DNA of 64,000 bases. It comes from Nocardia nova SH22a (GTDB taxonomy: Bacteria > Actinomycetota > Actinomycetes > Mycobacteriales > Mycobacteriaceae). The stretch lies in assembly GCF_000523235.1 (NCBI RefSeq), contig NZ_CP006850.1, positions 5,704,001 to 5,768,000 of the forward strand, written 5' to 3'. The position numbers were made by a program, and so were the translations under genes. This document shows positions 34,397 to 44,008 of this stretch, one piece after another (positions within the stretch are counted from its first letter, which is position 1; each line of letters opens with the position of its first letter). A model generated the notes under the pieces. It saw only the letters and a list, made by a program, of their open reading frames with translations. It ran no database searches and was not told the origin of the DNA.

Positions 34397-35968
34397 ATGC
34401 GTTGGACTCGGGCCGCCCTGCTGGCATCATCGCTGACGGTTCTGCTCACCGCCGCCTGCGGTGCCGGACCCTCGCAGCGGCCCGGCGTCGCGGTGGAGGG
34501 ACCGCACGACGGCTCGGGCCCCGCGGTCACCGCCACCAGCACCGCACCGCCGCCGCCACCGCAGGCCCAGGTGCCCAAAACCGATCTGGCCTGGCACGAT
34601 TGCGCCGCGCCCACATTCAATCTGCTCGGTGCGGGCGCGCCGCCGCCGGGAGTGATCTTCGAATGTGCGGACTTCTCCGTGCCGATCGATACCGGCGGTT
34701 CGATCCTGGGAACATTCCGCACCGCGGCCGTCCGGGCCCGCACCCCGCAGACCCCGGCCGATGCCGCACCGGTGGTGGTCACCTCCGGAGCCGATCGGTC
34801 CACGACGGCCACCCTCGCGGGTCTGGTGTCCGGTCCGGGCGCGGCGATTCTGGGCGCGCACCCGCTCGTCGGCGTGGATCGCCGCGGCCTGGGCAGCTCG
34901 CAGCCGCTCGACTGCCTGCTCGACGACACCCGCCGGGGCCTGGCCGACAACGGGCAGTTCGTACCGGGTGGCGGCGATCGGGTGGACGCGACGGCCAAAC
35001 TGAGCCAGGACGCCACCGTCGCCTGTCAGGACTTCCTGCAGCCGTACCAGGCCACCTTCGACGCCCCGCACGCGGCCGACGACATCGAACAGCTGCGCAA
35101 ACAGTGGCAGGTCGACCGCATCGACCTGCTCGGCACCGGTAACGGCGCCCGCGTCGCGCTCAGTTACGCCGCGAAATACGGCAGCGATCACCTCGCCCGG
35201 CTGGTCCTCGACTCCCCCGAGCCTGTCGGCACCGATCAGGTCAGCCGCACCGAACAGCAGGTCAAAGGCGCGGAGGCGGCGCTGACCGGATTCGCCCGCC
35301 GCTGCGCCGATCTCGGCTGCTCGCTGGGCGCGGATCCGCGGGCCGCGATCACCGATCTGGTCGGCCGGGCCGGGGCGGGGCAGCTCGGCACCGTATCGGC
35401 CTCGGCCCTGACCACGACCATCACCGCCTTCCTCGGCGATCCGCGCGCCGACCAGACCGCCCACACCGCCGAACTCGCCGATGCGCTGTCGGCGGCCGGA
35501 CGCGGCGATCTCGGCGCACTGCAGAACCTGATCACCCGGGAGAGCGCGGCGGTCGCGGCGGATGGCCAGTTCGTCTCGCGATGCAGTGACAATCAGCAGG
35601 CCGCGACGCCGGAGCGGGCCAAGCAGTTGCAGACCGACTGGGGGACGAAGTATCCCGTCTTCGGCGCGACCGCGGCCACCGGGCTGATGGAATGCTCGGC
35701 CTGGCCGGTGGTCAAGGCGCCCGCGCAACCGGACAAGTTCACCCTCCCGGTGCTGGTCCTGGGCACGGCCGCGGATCCGATCGTCGGCGGGGACGGCCCT
35801 TCGTCGGTGACCGGTGTGCTGGGGGCCGCCGGGGCGCGCACGTCCACCCTGCAGTGGCAGGGCGGTGGTCATCCGGTCTTCACCCATTCCGGCTGCGCCC
35901 AGCAGAACATCGTCACGTATCTGAAGGATGCGAAGCTACCGGCCGACGGAACGGTCTGTCCCGCCTGA
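34397..35968 (+). CDS. Lipoprotein of the alpha/beta-hydrolase (Tap-like) family, nucleophile absent
   Basis: The 523-residue protein has a lipobox (TVLLTAAC, Cys21), then a Pro-rich linker, an alpha/beta-hydrolase body and a Tap-like C-terminal domain (LPVLVLGTAADPIV and GGGHPVF, supplying Asp and His). At the nucleophile elbow, where relatives have G-x-S-x-G, this protein has G246-T-G248-N-G250, so the Ser is missing. By position it matches Rv2672, an envelope hydrolase. It is likely anchored in the membrane; catalysis as a normal hydrolase is doubtful. Confidence 0.82.
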   Translation: MRWTRAALLASSLTVLLTAACGAGPSQRPGVAVEGPHDGSGPAVTATSTAPPPPPQAQVPKTDLAWHDCAAPTFNLLGAGAPPPGVIFECADFSVPIDTGGSILGTFRTAAVRARTPQTPADAAPVVVTSGADRSTTATLAGLVSGPGAAILGAHPLVGVDRRGLGSSQPLDCLLDDTRRGLADNGQFVPGGGDRVDATAKLSQDATVACQDFLQPYQATFDAPHAADDIEQLRKQWQVDRIDLLGTGNGARVALSYAAKYGSDHLARLVLDSPEPVGTDQVSRTEQQVKGAEAALTGFARRCADLGCSLGADPRAAITDLVGRAGAGQLGTVSASALTTTITAFLGDPRADQTAHTAELADALSAAGRGDLGALQNLITRESAAVAADGQFVSRCSDNQQAATPERAKQLQTDWGTKYPVFGATAATGLMECSAWPVVKAPAQPDKFTLPVLVLGTAADPIVGGDGPSSVTGVLGAAGARTSTLQWQGGGHPVFTHSGCAQQNIVTYLKDAKLPADGTVCPA

Positions 35969-36038
35969 CCGGCCTGCCGCGAAGTCGGTCTCCGGCACAC
36001 GTTACGGCGGGTCCGCGCAACCTCCACCGGGGTTTCCG

Positions 36039-37379
36039 GTGTACCGTGCCCCAGTGTTCCTTCGTCAGCTCGAGCCGCGCACCGCTCGCACCACCGCCGA
36101 AGTGTTCAACTTCGCACTGTGGCCCTTCGCGATCCTCACCGTGCTGCATCAGGTCATCGTCAAAGGGACCAACTTCTCCATCACCGACGACTTCGCGCCG
36201 GTCTACAAGGCCTCGCTGGCCTTCCTGAACGGCCACGCGATCTACGGTGAGAACTTCGATCTGGTGGATCCGCATTACCTGTATCCACCGAGCGGAACAC
36301 TGCTGATCGCACCGCTGGCGATCATCGATCCGGAGAAGTCGCGGTGGTTGTTCATCGGGCTGAACGCGATCGCGATCATCCTGGCGTGGTATCTGCTGCT
36401 GCGCCTGTTCAAGTATTCGATCAGGTCGGTGGCGGCGCCGACGCTGCTGTTGCTGATGTTCGCGTCCGAAACCGTGATCAACACACTGGGATTCGGCAAT
36501 GTGAACGGCTGCCTGCTGCTGGCCGAGGTGCTGTTCATCCACCTGCTCTTACAACGGCGCGATCTGCTGGCCGGCGTGGTGATGGGTCTGACGATCGCGG
36601 TGAAACCGACGCTGGCGCCACTGCTGCTGATACCGCTGGCCCGCCGCCAGTGGCAGGTGTTCATCACCGCGATCGGGGTTCCAGCGGTATTGACCGCGAT
36701 CGCGTGGCCGCTGATCAAGGATCCGATGGACTTCGTCCACCGCACCACGCCCTACATTCTGAAGTCGCGCGACTACTTCAACAGCGCGATGGTCGGCAAT
36801 GCCGGGTACTACGGGCTGCCCGTCTGGCTGACCTGGGGTATGCGCATCGCGCTCGGTGCGCTGGTCCTGATCTCGTTGTGGCTGCTGTACCGGTACTGCC
36901 GCGAGGACGAACTGTTCTTCATCTGCACCACCTCCGGAGTCCTGCTCATCGCCTATTTCCTGTTGTCGAGCCTGGGCCAGCAGTACTACTCGATGATGCT
37001 GTTCCCGTTCCTGATGACGGTGGTGCTGCGTAATTCTGTGTTGCGCAACTGGCCCGCGTGGCTGGCGATATTCGGGTTCATGACCTACGACAAGTGGCTG
37101 CTCGATCACTGGCAGAGCGCCGGGCGGGCACTCGAGTACCTGCGAATCACTTTCGGCTGGGCGCTACTGCTGATCGTGGTGTTCTGCGTGCTCGGCGACC
37201 GGTATCTGGCCGCGCGCCGGGAGGGCCGCCTGGATTCCGGAATCGAGCCCTCTTTCCTGCTCCCCCGCGCACCCCAACCCGCCGTCGTGCCCGCGCCGCG
37301 GACCAACGGCCGGGAACCGGTTCCCGCCGCCGACGCGGCCGATCCGCAGGAATCGTCGCAGGCAGGCGTTCCGATCTGA
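36039..37379 (+). CDS. aftC: AftC arabinofuranosyltransferase (GT87/DUF2029)
   Basis: The 446-residue polytopic enzyme matches mycobacterial AftC along its length: NFSITDDFAPVYKASLAF, DLVDPHYLYPPSGTLL, ILKSRDYFNSAMVGNAGYYG and YYSMMLFPFLMTVVLRNSVL. About 10 spans are seen, and the ITDDF Asp pair is the catalytic loop. AftC adds alpha-1,3 branches to the arabinan of arabinogalactan using decaprenyl-phospho-arabinose, outside the membrane. GTG 36039 (GGGG 7 nt before) is favoured; GTG 36054 is an alternative. The residues after about 410 are a Pro/Ala-rich tail. Confidence 0.9.
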   Translation: MYRAPVFLRQLEPRTARTTAEVFNFALWPFAILTVLHQVIVKGTNFSITDDFAPVYKASLAFLNGHAIYGENFDLVDPHYLYPPSGTLLIAPLAIIDPEKSRWLFIGLNAIAIILAWYLLLRLFKYSIRSVAAPTLLLLMFASETVINTLGFGNVNGCLLLAEVLFIHLLLQRRDLLAGVVMGLTIAVKPTLAPLLLIPLARRQWQVFITAIGVPAVLTAIAWPLIKDPMDFVHRTTPYILKSRDYFNSAMVGNAGYYGLPVWLTWGMRIALGALVLISLWLLYRYCREDELFFICTTSGVLLIAYFLLSSLGQQYYSMMLFPFLMTVVLRNSVLRNWPAWLAIFGFMTYDKWLLDHWQSAGRALEYLRITFGWALLLIVVFCVLGDRYLAARREGRLDSGIEPSFLLPRAPQPAVVPAPRTNGREPVPAADAADPQESSQAGVPI

Positions 37380-37412
37380 CGGCCACGGGCGCGGCGTCAC
37401 TAGAATCGGCTC

Positions 37413-37877
37413 ATGAGCTCACAGTCCGATTCCTCCGCGACCTCATCGCTTCCGGCCCCCAAGATCGAGCTGAGCCCGCAGGAATGGCGGTCTCGGCTGA
37501 CCCCGCAGGAATACGCAGTACTGCGGGAGGCGGGGACCGAACGCGCCTTCACCGGTGAGTACACCGACACCGAGACCACCGGCGTCTACTCCTGCCGGGC
37601 CTGCGGCGCCGAGTTGTTCAGCAGCAGCGAGAAGTTCCATTCGCATTGCGGCTGGCCGTCGTTCTTCGATCCGGCCGACTCCGATGCGGTGATCCTGCGC
37701 TCCGACGATTCCCTCGGGATGCACCGCGTCGAGGTGCTGTGCGCGAACTGCCACAGCCACCTCGGACACGTCTTCGAGGGCGAGGGCTATCCGACGCCGA
37801 CAGACAAGCGGTACTGCATCAACTCGATCTCGCTGCGTCTGCACCCCTCGAACAACGCAGACGACGCGACCCATTGA
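37413..37877 (+). CDS. msrB: Peptide-methionine (R)-S-oxide reductase
   Basis: The 154-residue MsrB has the zinc pairs C61-x-x-C64 and C110-x-x-C113, the SHCGWPSF block (77-84, with C79) and the catalytic C135 in RYCINSISLRL. It reduces methionine-R-sulfoxide in proteins with thioredoxin. The ATG at 37413 is preceded by a G-poor spacer without a strong ribosome site. It follows aftC as in M. tuberculosis (Rv2674). Confidence 0.95.
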   Translation: MSSQSDSSATSSLPAPKIELSPQEWRSRLTPQEYAVLREAGTERAFTGEYTDTETTGVYSCRACGAELFSSSEKFHSHCGWPSFFDPADSDAVILRSDDSLGMHRVEVLCANCHSHLGHVFEGEGYPTPTDKRYCINSISLRLHPSNNADDATH

Positions 37878-37955
37878 GCCGACCGAAACCCTACGGCCCG
37901 GCCGACGCACCGGCACGCCCCGAATTCCGGGGGCTTGCCGGGCGGGCGGCGGCGC

Positions 37956-38651
37956 TCAGGGCAGTGCGTTGACGAGCTTCTCCACGTCGACGCGCGGGCC
38001 GCTGAAGAACGGAATCTCCTCGCGGACGTGATTGCGGGCGTCGGTGGCGCGCAGATCACGCATGAGATCGACGATGCGGTGCAGTTCCGGCGCCTCGAAC
38101 GCGAGGATCCACTCGTAGTCGCCGAGGGCGAAGGAGGCGACCGTGTTGGCCCGCACATCCGGGTAGCCGCGGGCCTGCTTGCCGTGATCGGCCAGCATGC
38201 GGCGCCGCTCCTCGTCGGGCAGCAGGTACCAGTCGTAGGAGCGGACGAACGGGTAGACACAGATGTAGTTGCCCGGCTCTTCCCCGGCGAGGAACGCCGG
38301 GATGTGGCTCTTGTTGAATTCCGCCGGGCGGTGGATGGCGGCATTGCTCCACACCGGGGTGCTCGCGCGGCCCAGATCGGTGGTCCGGCGGAAGTCGGCG
38401 TAGGCGGCCTGCAGATCCTCGATGTGCTCGGCATGCCACCAGATCATGAAATCGGCGTCGGCGCGCAAGCCCGCCACGTCGTAGATGCCTCGCACCACGA
38501 CGCCGCGCTCCTCGAGCGAGTCGAAGAATTCCCGCGCCTGCTTGACCACGGTGTCGCGCTGATCCCCCAGCACCCCGGGTTCGACCTGGAACACCGAGAA
38601 CATCAGATACCGGATGGTCGAGTTGAGAGCTTGGTAATCGAGTCGCGCCAT
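37956..38651 (-). CDS. hemQ: Coproheme decarboxylase HemQ
   Basis: A 231-residue chlorite-dismutase-family protein starting at ATG 38651 ([20 protein letters not shown]). [20 protein letters not shown] and [20 protein letters not shown] hold the catalytic Tyr region and the proximal haem His156. [20 protein letters not shown] completes the signature. It decarboxylates Fe-coproporphyrin III to haem b with peroxide, the last step of the coproporphyrin-dependent route used by actinobacteria. The other haem genes lie directly upstream. Confidence 0.94.
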   Translation of the reverse strand: MARLDYQALNSTIRYLMFSVFQVEPGVLGDQRDTVVKQAREFFDSLEERGVVVRGIYDVAGLRADADFMIWWHAEHIEDLQAAYADFRRTTDLGRASTPVWSNAAIHRPAEFNKSHIPAFLAGEEPGNYICVYPFVRSYDWYLLPDEERRRMLADHGKQARGYPDVRANTVASFALGDYEWILAFEAPELHRIVDLMRDLRATDARNHVREEIPFFSGPRVDVEKLVNALP

Positions 38652-38853
38652 GCGTCCTATGGTGCCACTGCGCACCGGACGGTGATACAGCCGCACCCCG
38701 TGCGTACCTAGCGGAATCGGCGGGGCCCCCTTCGGTTCGAACATCCGGCGCCCGGCGCGCGATACCGCCGGAGCGGGCCCTCTCGCTGCCTGGCCGCGTG
38801 CTCGCCCCGGAAACAGTCGGCGCGGCCACGACCTTCGGCAGTGCGCCCCGCGG

Positions 38854-40194
38854 CTAGCGCGACAGAAGACATTGTGCGGCAGCGGTTCCCGATGCCGCGC
38901 AGGCCGGTACCCCGACACCGTGCAGGTACGCCCCAGCCACCGCCAGCCCCGGCAGCGTCGCCACCTCGCCCTCCAGTGCCACGATTCGCTCGGTGTGTCC
39001 GGGCGCATACTGCGGTAGCCCGCCACGCCAGCGTTGTACCAGGGCTTCTTCCGGCCGCAGCGTCAGGCCGGTGACGGTGGACAGATCCTCGACCGCCGCG
39101 GCGATCAACTCCTCGTCCGGCCAGGACAGCGGTGTGTCGTCACCGAAACGGCCGAAGGAGGCCCGCACCAGCGCCAGGTCGCGGCCGGCCAGATGCGGCC
39201 ACTTGCGGCTGGAGAGGGTGAACGCCTTGGCGCGCAACGATTCTCCGGTGGCGACCAGAATTCCGGAATTGTCCGGCAGCGCGGTGTCGGCGGGTAGCCC
39301 CAGCGCCACCACGGCCGACGAGGACAGCTCGATACCACCGGCGGCGGCCGCGGCCTCCGGCGCGATGTCGCGCAGCAGTGCGGCTGTGACCGGTGCCGGG
39401 GTGGCCAATACCACCGCGTCGACCGCACCGATCGGCTCGACCTGCCAGCCGCTCCCGGTTCGCACCAGTTTTGTTGCCGCCGTGTCGATTTCGACCTTCG
39501 GCGCGGCGGCGTGGCGCAGCGCGTCCAGCAGGACACCGTAGCCGTCGCGCAGTCCGCCGAAGACCGGCCCGGTCGAGGGCGGCGGAAGCGCCCGCGAGAC
39601 CGCGGCGGTCAGATTCGGCGCACCGGCGTCGAGTGCCACGGCCAGAGTGGGCAGCGCGGCCCGCACACCGATCGACTCCGCGCGCCCGGCGTACACCCCA
39701 CCCAGCAGCGGATCCACGCTGCGGGCGACGACCTGCGCACCGAAACGCTCGGCCACCAGTTCGGCCACCGACACATCGCTGCCGGGCTCCCAGCGCAGCG
39801 GCCGGTCGGGCTCCTCGGTGATCCGGGCCAGCGTGGCCTCGTCGACCAGACCTGCGACCGTGTCCGGACCGGACGGAATTCCCATCAACGTGCGCTCGGG
39901 CAGCGGATGGGTGGCGCCGCCGGACCAGATGAGCGGCCGCCGCCCCGCGGGATGGACCAACTGGTCCGACAGCCCCAATTCGTCCAGCAGCGCGGGTATT
40001 TCGGGCCGCCGCCCGACGAATGCCTCGGCCCCCACGTCCACCGGCTCCCCAGCGATCACATCGGTTCGCAGGGTCCCGCCGAGACGATCGCGCCGCTCGA
40101 GCAGAATCAGGTCGAGATCCGGGCCGAGGGCCGTCCGCAGCCGATAGGCCGCCACCAGTCCGCTGATTCCACCACCGACCACCGCAACCCGCAT
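38854..40194 (-). CDS. hemY: Coproporphyrinogen III / protoporphyrinogen oxidase
   Basis: The 446-residue flavoprotein begins [20 protein letters not shown] with the FAD motif. [20 protein letters not shown] and [14 protein letters not shown] follow, and [20 protein letters not shown] closes the FAD site. In organisms with HemQ this enzyme (also called CgoX, or HemG in some annotation) oxidises coproporphyrinogen III to coproporphyrin III. ATG 40194 is chosen because GAGGAG lies 8 nt before it; the GTG three codons earlier overlaps that site. It is 202 nt upstream of hemQ, so hemQ may have its own promoter. Confidence 0.92.
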   Translation of the reverse strand: MRVAVVGGGISGLVAAYRLRTALGPDLDLILLERRDRLGGTLRTDVIAGEPVDVGAEAFVGRRPEIPALLDELGLSDQLVHPAGRRPLIWSGGATHPLPERTLMGIPSGPDTVAGLVDEATLARITEEPDRPLRWEPGSDVSVAELVAERFGAQVVARSVDPLLGGVYAGRAESIGVRAALPTLAVALDAGAPNLTAAVSRALPPPSTGPVFGGLRDGYGVLLDALRHAAAPKVEIDTAATKLVRTGSGWQVEPIGAVDAVVLATPAPVTAALLRDIAPEAAAAAGGIELSSSAVVALGLPADTALPDNSGILVATGESLRAKAFTLSSRKWPHLAGRDLALVRASFGRFGDDTPLSWPDEELIAAAVEDLSTVTGLTLRPEEALVQRWRGGLPQYAPGHTERIVALEGEVATLPGLAVAGAYLHGVGVPACAASGTAAAQCLLSR

Positions 40195-40384
40195 CGACCG
40201 CACTCCTCGTCGTCGTCACCCCGGCGTCCGTTCACACCGGGCGGGGCATCAGGCCCGAATCCACACCTCAGCAACGTACTCCCCACCGACGATCACACCG
40301 CGAGCCACACATCCGCGCGCGGACGGCCACCGTTCCGATACGTTCGGACTCCACACCTTCCGCCTGACCCGTGGAATCACCACC

Positions 40385-40621
40385 GTGCATTTCTCGCTCG
40401 ATCCGCTCGCCGCCGACGCCGACATCTCGGTGCTGGTGGCCGGGAAGCCGGTCGCGCACCTCGGACGGCTCCGCCGCCTGGACCGGCTGACAGTTCTGCG
40501 ACGGCCGTCGGACTACGAGGGTGTGCAGCTGTGGTTCGCCGACGCGCACGAACCACCCACTCTGCAGACCAAGCCCGGCATACTCCTGTCCTGGGATGTG
40601 CGCGCGCTGGGTGAGTGGTGA
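40385..40621 (+). CDS. Small hypothetical protein between hemY and hemE
   Basis: A 78-residue frame from GTG 40385 reads VHFSLDPLAADADISVLVAG, then KPVAHLGRLRRLDRLTVLRR and ends SWDVRALGEW. The composition looks protein-like and it fits between two minus-strand genes, ending 8 nt before hemE. There is no recognisable family and no clear ribosome site, and no membrane span. Confidence 0.4.
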   Translation: MHFSLDPLAADADISVLVAGKPVAHLGRLRRLDRLTVLRRPSDYEGVQLWFADAHEPPTLQTKPGILLSWDVRALGEW

Positions 40622-40629
40622 GGCGTGGA

Positions 40630-41697
40630 CTACAGCGGTATCGGCAGGTTGTGGATCAGTGCGACGGCGGCGGTGATGGCGTCCGGGTCGGTGTCCGGCA
40701 GCACGCCGTGGCCCAGATTGAAGATGTGACCGGTGGCGCCCAGGGTGACCGCCTCGTCGGCCTCGTGCGCGATGCGGCGGATCTCACGTTCGATCACCTG
40801 CGGCCCGGCGAACAGGACCGCCGGATCGAGGTTGCCCTGCAACACTTTTCCGGGACCGACCCGGCGCACGGCATCGGTCAGCGGAACCCGCCAGTCCACG
40901 CCCACCACATCGGCCCCGGCTTCGCCCATCGCGCCCAGCAGCTCTCCGGTGCCGACACCGAAATGTATGCGCGGCACACCCGCCTCGGCGATCTCGGCGA
41001 AGACCCGTTCCGAATGCGGCAGCACAAATTCCCGGTACTGCGCCAGTGAGAGCGCCCCCGCCCACGAGTCGAACAGCTGTACCGCGTCCACCCCGGCGGC
41101 GAGCTGGGCGCGCAGGAATTCGATCGCGATATCGGTGAGCACGCCCAGCAGCGCGTGCCAGGTCTGCGGATCGCCGAGCATCATCGCCTTGGTGCGCTCG
41201 TGATTGCGGCTCGGCCCGCCCTCCACCAGATAGGACGCGAGAGTGAAAGGCGCACCGGCGAATCCGATCAGCGGCGTCTCACCGAGGGCGTCGAGCAACA
41301 GGCCGATACCGTCGGTGACCGCGCCCACCTCCTCGCGGCGCAGCCGCGGCAGTGCCCGCACATCGTCGATCGAGCGCACCGGATTCGCGATCACCGGCCC
41401 GACACCGGGCACGATATCGAGATCGATTCCGGCCGCCTTGAGCGGAACGACGATGTCGGAGAACAGGATTGCCGCGTCCACACCGTGCCGCCGGACCGGC
41501 TGCAGGGTGATCTCACACACCAGCTCCGGATCGAAGCACGATTCGAGCATGCCGATACCGGCGCGCACTTCGCGGTATTCGGGCAGCGAGCGCCCGGCCT
41601 GCCGCATGAACCAGACGGGGCGCCGACCGGGCGCGGCGCCGGTGGCGGCGGCGAGGAACGGCGCATCGGACAGACGGCGGCGGGTTGGTGTGCTCAT
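40630..41697 (-). CDS. hemE: Uroporphyrinogen decarboxylase
   Basis: The 355-residue HemE has the substrate Arg loop [20 protein letters not shown], catalytic-Asp block [37 protein letters not shown] and a C-terminal [13 protein letters not shown]. It removes four carboxyls from uroporphyrinogen III to give coproporphyrinogen III, the substrate of the HemY/CgoX enzyme encoded downstream. ATG 41697 ([15 protein letters not shown]) matches the usual N-terminus. It is divergent from the DUF3000 gene. Confidence 0.95.
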   Translation of the reverse strand: MSTPTRRRLSDAPFLAAATGAAPGRRPVWFMRQAGRSLPEYREVRAGIGMLESCFDPELVCEITLQPVRRHGVDAAILFSDIVVPLKAAGIDLDIVPGVGPVIANPVRSIDDVRALPRLRREEVGAVTDGIGLLLDALGETPLIGFAGAPFTLASYLVEGGPSRNHERTKAMMLGDPQTWHALLGVLTDIAIEFLRAQLAAGVDAVQLFDSWAGALSLAQYREFVLPHSERVFAEIAEAGVPRIHFGVGTGELLGAMGEAGADVVGVDWRVPLTDAVRRVGPGKVLQGNLDPAVLFAGPQVIEREIRRIAHEADEAVTLGATGHIFNLGHGVLPDTDPDAITAAVALIHNLPIPL

Positions 41698-41803
41698 CAC
41701 CGCTATCGTAGGCGGCCACGCACCGGACGCCCGCGCCACCGTGCATTGCCGTAGCGGCGCGCCTCCGCGTGCCGGAGACGGTTCAGGTCTACCGTTCACT
41801 TCC

Positions 41804-42442
41804 GTGACACCGCTCGACATCCGCGACGGCGCCGCACCGACCCCGGGCCCCGACAGCGAACCCGCTCAATTTCGCGCCGCGGTCGATGCGATGGGCACCG
41901 CATCCGTCCACCCGAGGATCGAGCTGGCACCGATCCGTCCTCCCCAGCGCCTGGCGCCGTACTCGTACGCCATCGGAGCGGAGGTCAAACATCCCGACAC
42001 GAATGTGATCCCCGTCGACTCCGACGACGACGCGTTCGGCCGCCTGATCCTGCTGCACGATCCCAACGGGCACGAGGCCTGGCACGGGGTGTTCCGGCTG
42101 GTGGCCTACATCCAGGCCGATATCGACGCCGCCCTCGCCGGAGATCCGCTGCTGCCGGAGGTGGCGTGGAGTTGGCTGGTGGACTCGCTGGAATCGCGCG
42201 GTGAGGAGTTCACCGCCCTCGGCGGCACCGTCACCTCCACGAGTTCGGTCCGCTACGGCGATATCGCCGGACCGCCGCGGGCCTACCAACTGGAGTTGCG
42301 AGCGTCGTGGACGGTCGGATCACCCCAGCTCGCCCCCCATGTCGAGGCGTTCTGCGAGGTGCTCGCCTACGCCGCGGGCCTGCCTCCGGCCGGCATCACC
42401 CATTTGCCACCGCATCCGCGGATTGCCGACGACCGCTTCTGA
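41804..42442 (+). CDS. DUF3000-family protein
   Basis: A 212-residue soluble protein: [20 protein letters not shown], then [16 protein letters not shown] and [20 protein letters not shown] are typical of the actinobacterial DUF3000 family, which has no known function. GTG 41804 follows TACCGT by only a few bases, so the mRNA may be leaderless. It corresponds to Rv2680 in remembered order; the ribonuclease D and dxs genes that would follow in mycobacteria are not seen here. Confidence 0.85.
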   Translation: MTPLDIRDGAAPTPGPDSEPAQFRAAVDAMGTASVHPRIELAPIRPPQRLAPYSYAIGAEVKHPDTNVIPVDSDDDAFGRLILLHDPNGHEAWHGVFRLVAYIQADIDAALAGDPLLPEVAWSWLVDSLESRGEEFTALGGTVTSTSSVRYGDIAGPPRAYQLELRASWTVGSPQLAPHVEAFCEVLAYAAGLPPAGITHLPPHPRIADDRF

Positions 42443-42923
42443 GGGCCACGTCCAGGGCCGCTCCGGTCGGGCGAGCGGGGCTGCTGCACGACGAGATGCC
42501 ACGCGCGATCGTGGCGATTGCACAGGCGAAGCGAGACGGCGGGTTCCGGCGATCCCCGGTCGATGCCAGTGCCGGAAGTCTATGTGCGACAGTCGATCCG
42601 CGAGTTCAACCGACAGAGCCATGCAAGCGCACGTGGGCGCCCGGACGCGGCGACGAATCCGTGGTCAGTTCGATGGCGATTCGCTCGAGCCCCTCGGGTT
42701 CGGTTGGATGGGTCGACCAGCGTGCGAACTCGTGACGGCGTCCGCAGACAGCTTCCGGGTCAGCTCGTCGGCGTCTTCGCGCGCGACGATCTCGCGGGCG
42801 GGCTCGATCACGGTGCTGTGATTGGCGGCCGCGGCATTGGGCGCCCGGTTCAGCCGAAGGCGACCTTTTCGCGTACCGGGACTCCCCGGGTGAAGTACCG
42901 GGACTGCCCGGGTGAATTCGTCA
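42443..42923. other. Non-coding stretch at the end of the conserved block
   Basis: About 480 bp without a supportable gene. It contains a 22-bp tandem repeat at 42873-42916. This is where the order shared with mycobacteria ends. Confidence 0.5.
42873..42916. repeat. 22-bp unit repeated twice in tandem
   Basis: Two adjacent copies, each beginning GTACCGGGACT and ending CCCGGGTGAA, differ at one base (C/G at position 12). They sit just past the 3' end of the minus-strand CMD gene. Origin unknown; slippage or a relic of insertion are possible. Confidence 0.7.
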
Positions 42924-43304
42924 TCAATCGGTCGAGTCGAGGACTTGCTGAACCGTGCGCATCGCGGCGAGCGACGCGGGCGCGCCGCAATATCCTGCGG
43001 TCTGGATGATCGCCTCGACGATTTCGTCGCGGGTGAGGCCGTTGGTGAGCGCCCCGCGGACGTGCCCGGCCAACTCTTCGTAGGCACGCAGTGCAGTCAG
43101 CATGCCGAGGTTGAGCAGACTTCGATCTCGGCGGCTGAGACCCGGGCGGTTCCAGACGGCATCCCACACGTGTTCGGTGATGTGCCGCTGCAACTCCTCG
43201 GATGCCGTGCCCGCGGTTCGGTCGATGGCGCGATCGACGAATTCGTCGCCCATCACCTGCCGTCGGGTTGCCATTCCGTTCGCATATGCGCTCTCGTCGT
43301 TCAT
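42924..43304 (-). CDS. Carboxymuconolactone decarboxylase-family protein
   Basis: A 126-residue CMD protein: RRDRSLLNLGMLTALRAYEE, then LAGHVRGALTNGLTRDEIVE and AIIQTAGYCGAPASLAAMRT. It lacks the CxxC of AhpD peroxidases, so a decarboxylase/lactonase-type role on a small acid is more likely. It is the last gene of the four-gene operon; its ATG overlaps the metallohydrolase stop. Confidence 0.88.
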   Translation of the reverse strand: MNDESAYANGMATRRQVMGDEFVDRAIDRTAGTASEELQRHITEHVWDAVWNRPGLSRRDRSLLNLGMLTALRAYEELAGHVRGALTNGLTRDEIVEAIIQTAGYCGAPASLAAMRTVQQVLDSTD

Positions 43305-44008
43305 TCGGACTCCGGATTCACTCGGATCGACGGCCCGTGTCCGGGGACGATCGTGTGGGCGGCGTGGTTCTCGAGAAGCCGTGCGCTGTCGAGCGTTCGG
43401 GCTTCGTCGTGATTGAACACCGCGGGCAGGATCTGCGGCCCGGAACGCCGGCTCAGCGGGTGCCCGGTGACCAGAGCGTCACCGGAGAACAGGACTCCCT
43501 CGTCCGCCAAGAGATACGCCGTGTGACCCGTGGTGTGCCCGGGCGTCGGAATCGGTGTCAGTCCGGCAGGCAAGACCACGTCGTCGGCGCTGACGACGGA
43601 CGGGATCTTGATGTCCATACGCCCACGAACGGCGACCAAGGTCTGAGCGACCCAGCGTCGTCCCCGGGCGGTCGTGAGCTGTCGGACCATGTCCTTCGGC
43701 GTGATCTGCTCGAGGTATTCGCGCCGGGCATGCGGTACTTCGACACCGCCGGTGTAGACCGGCATCCCGATCTTGTCCACGAGTGTGGGGATCGCCCCGA
43801 TGTGGTCGAGATGAGCGTGCGTGACGAGGACCGCGGAGACGTCGTCGAGCGTATGTCCGACTTCACGCACCGACTTCAGAACATCATCCGTGTCACCCGG
43901 ATATCCGGCGTCGATGAGCGTCACACCGGAACCGCTGATGACCAGCGCCCAATTGACATTCGTTCCGGCCACTGCATAGACCGAGTCGGACACTTGGTCG
44001 ATCTTCAT
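43301..44008 (-). CDS. Metallo-beta-lactamase-fold hydrolase
   Basis: The 235-residue enzyme has the zinc motif H64-A-H66-L-D68-H69, then PTPGHTTGHTAY, FSGDAL and VPGHGPS for the remaining ligands, giving a complete dinuclear site. It should hydrolyse an ester, lactone or thioester. ATGA overlaps on both sides place it between the FAH-type hydrolase and the CMD protein in one operon. Confidence 0.9.
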   Translation of the reverse strand: MKIDQVSDSVYAVAGTNVNWALVISGSGVTLIDAGYPGDTDDVLKSVREVGHTLDDVSAVLVTHAHLDHIGAIPTLVDKIGMPVYTGGVEVPHARREYLEQITPKDMVRQLTTARGRRWVAQTLVAVRGRMDIKIPSVVSADDVVLPAGLTPIPTPGHTTGHTAYLLADEGVLFSGDALVTGHPLSRRSGPQILPAVFNHDEARTLDSARLLENHAAHTIVPGHGPSIRVNPESE

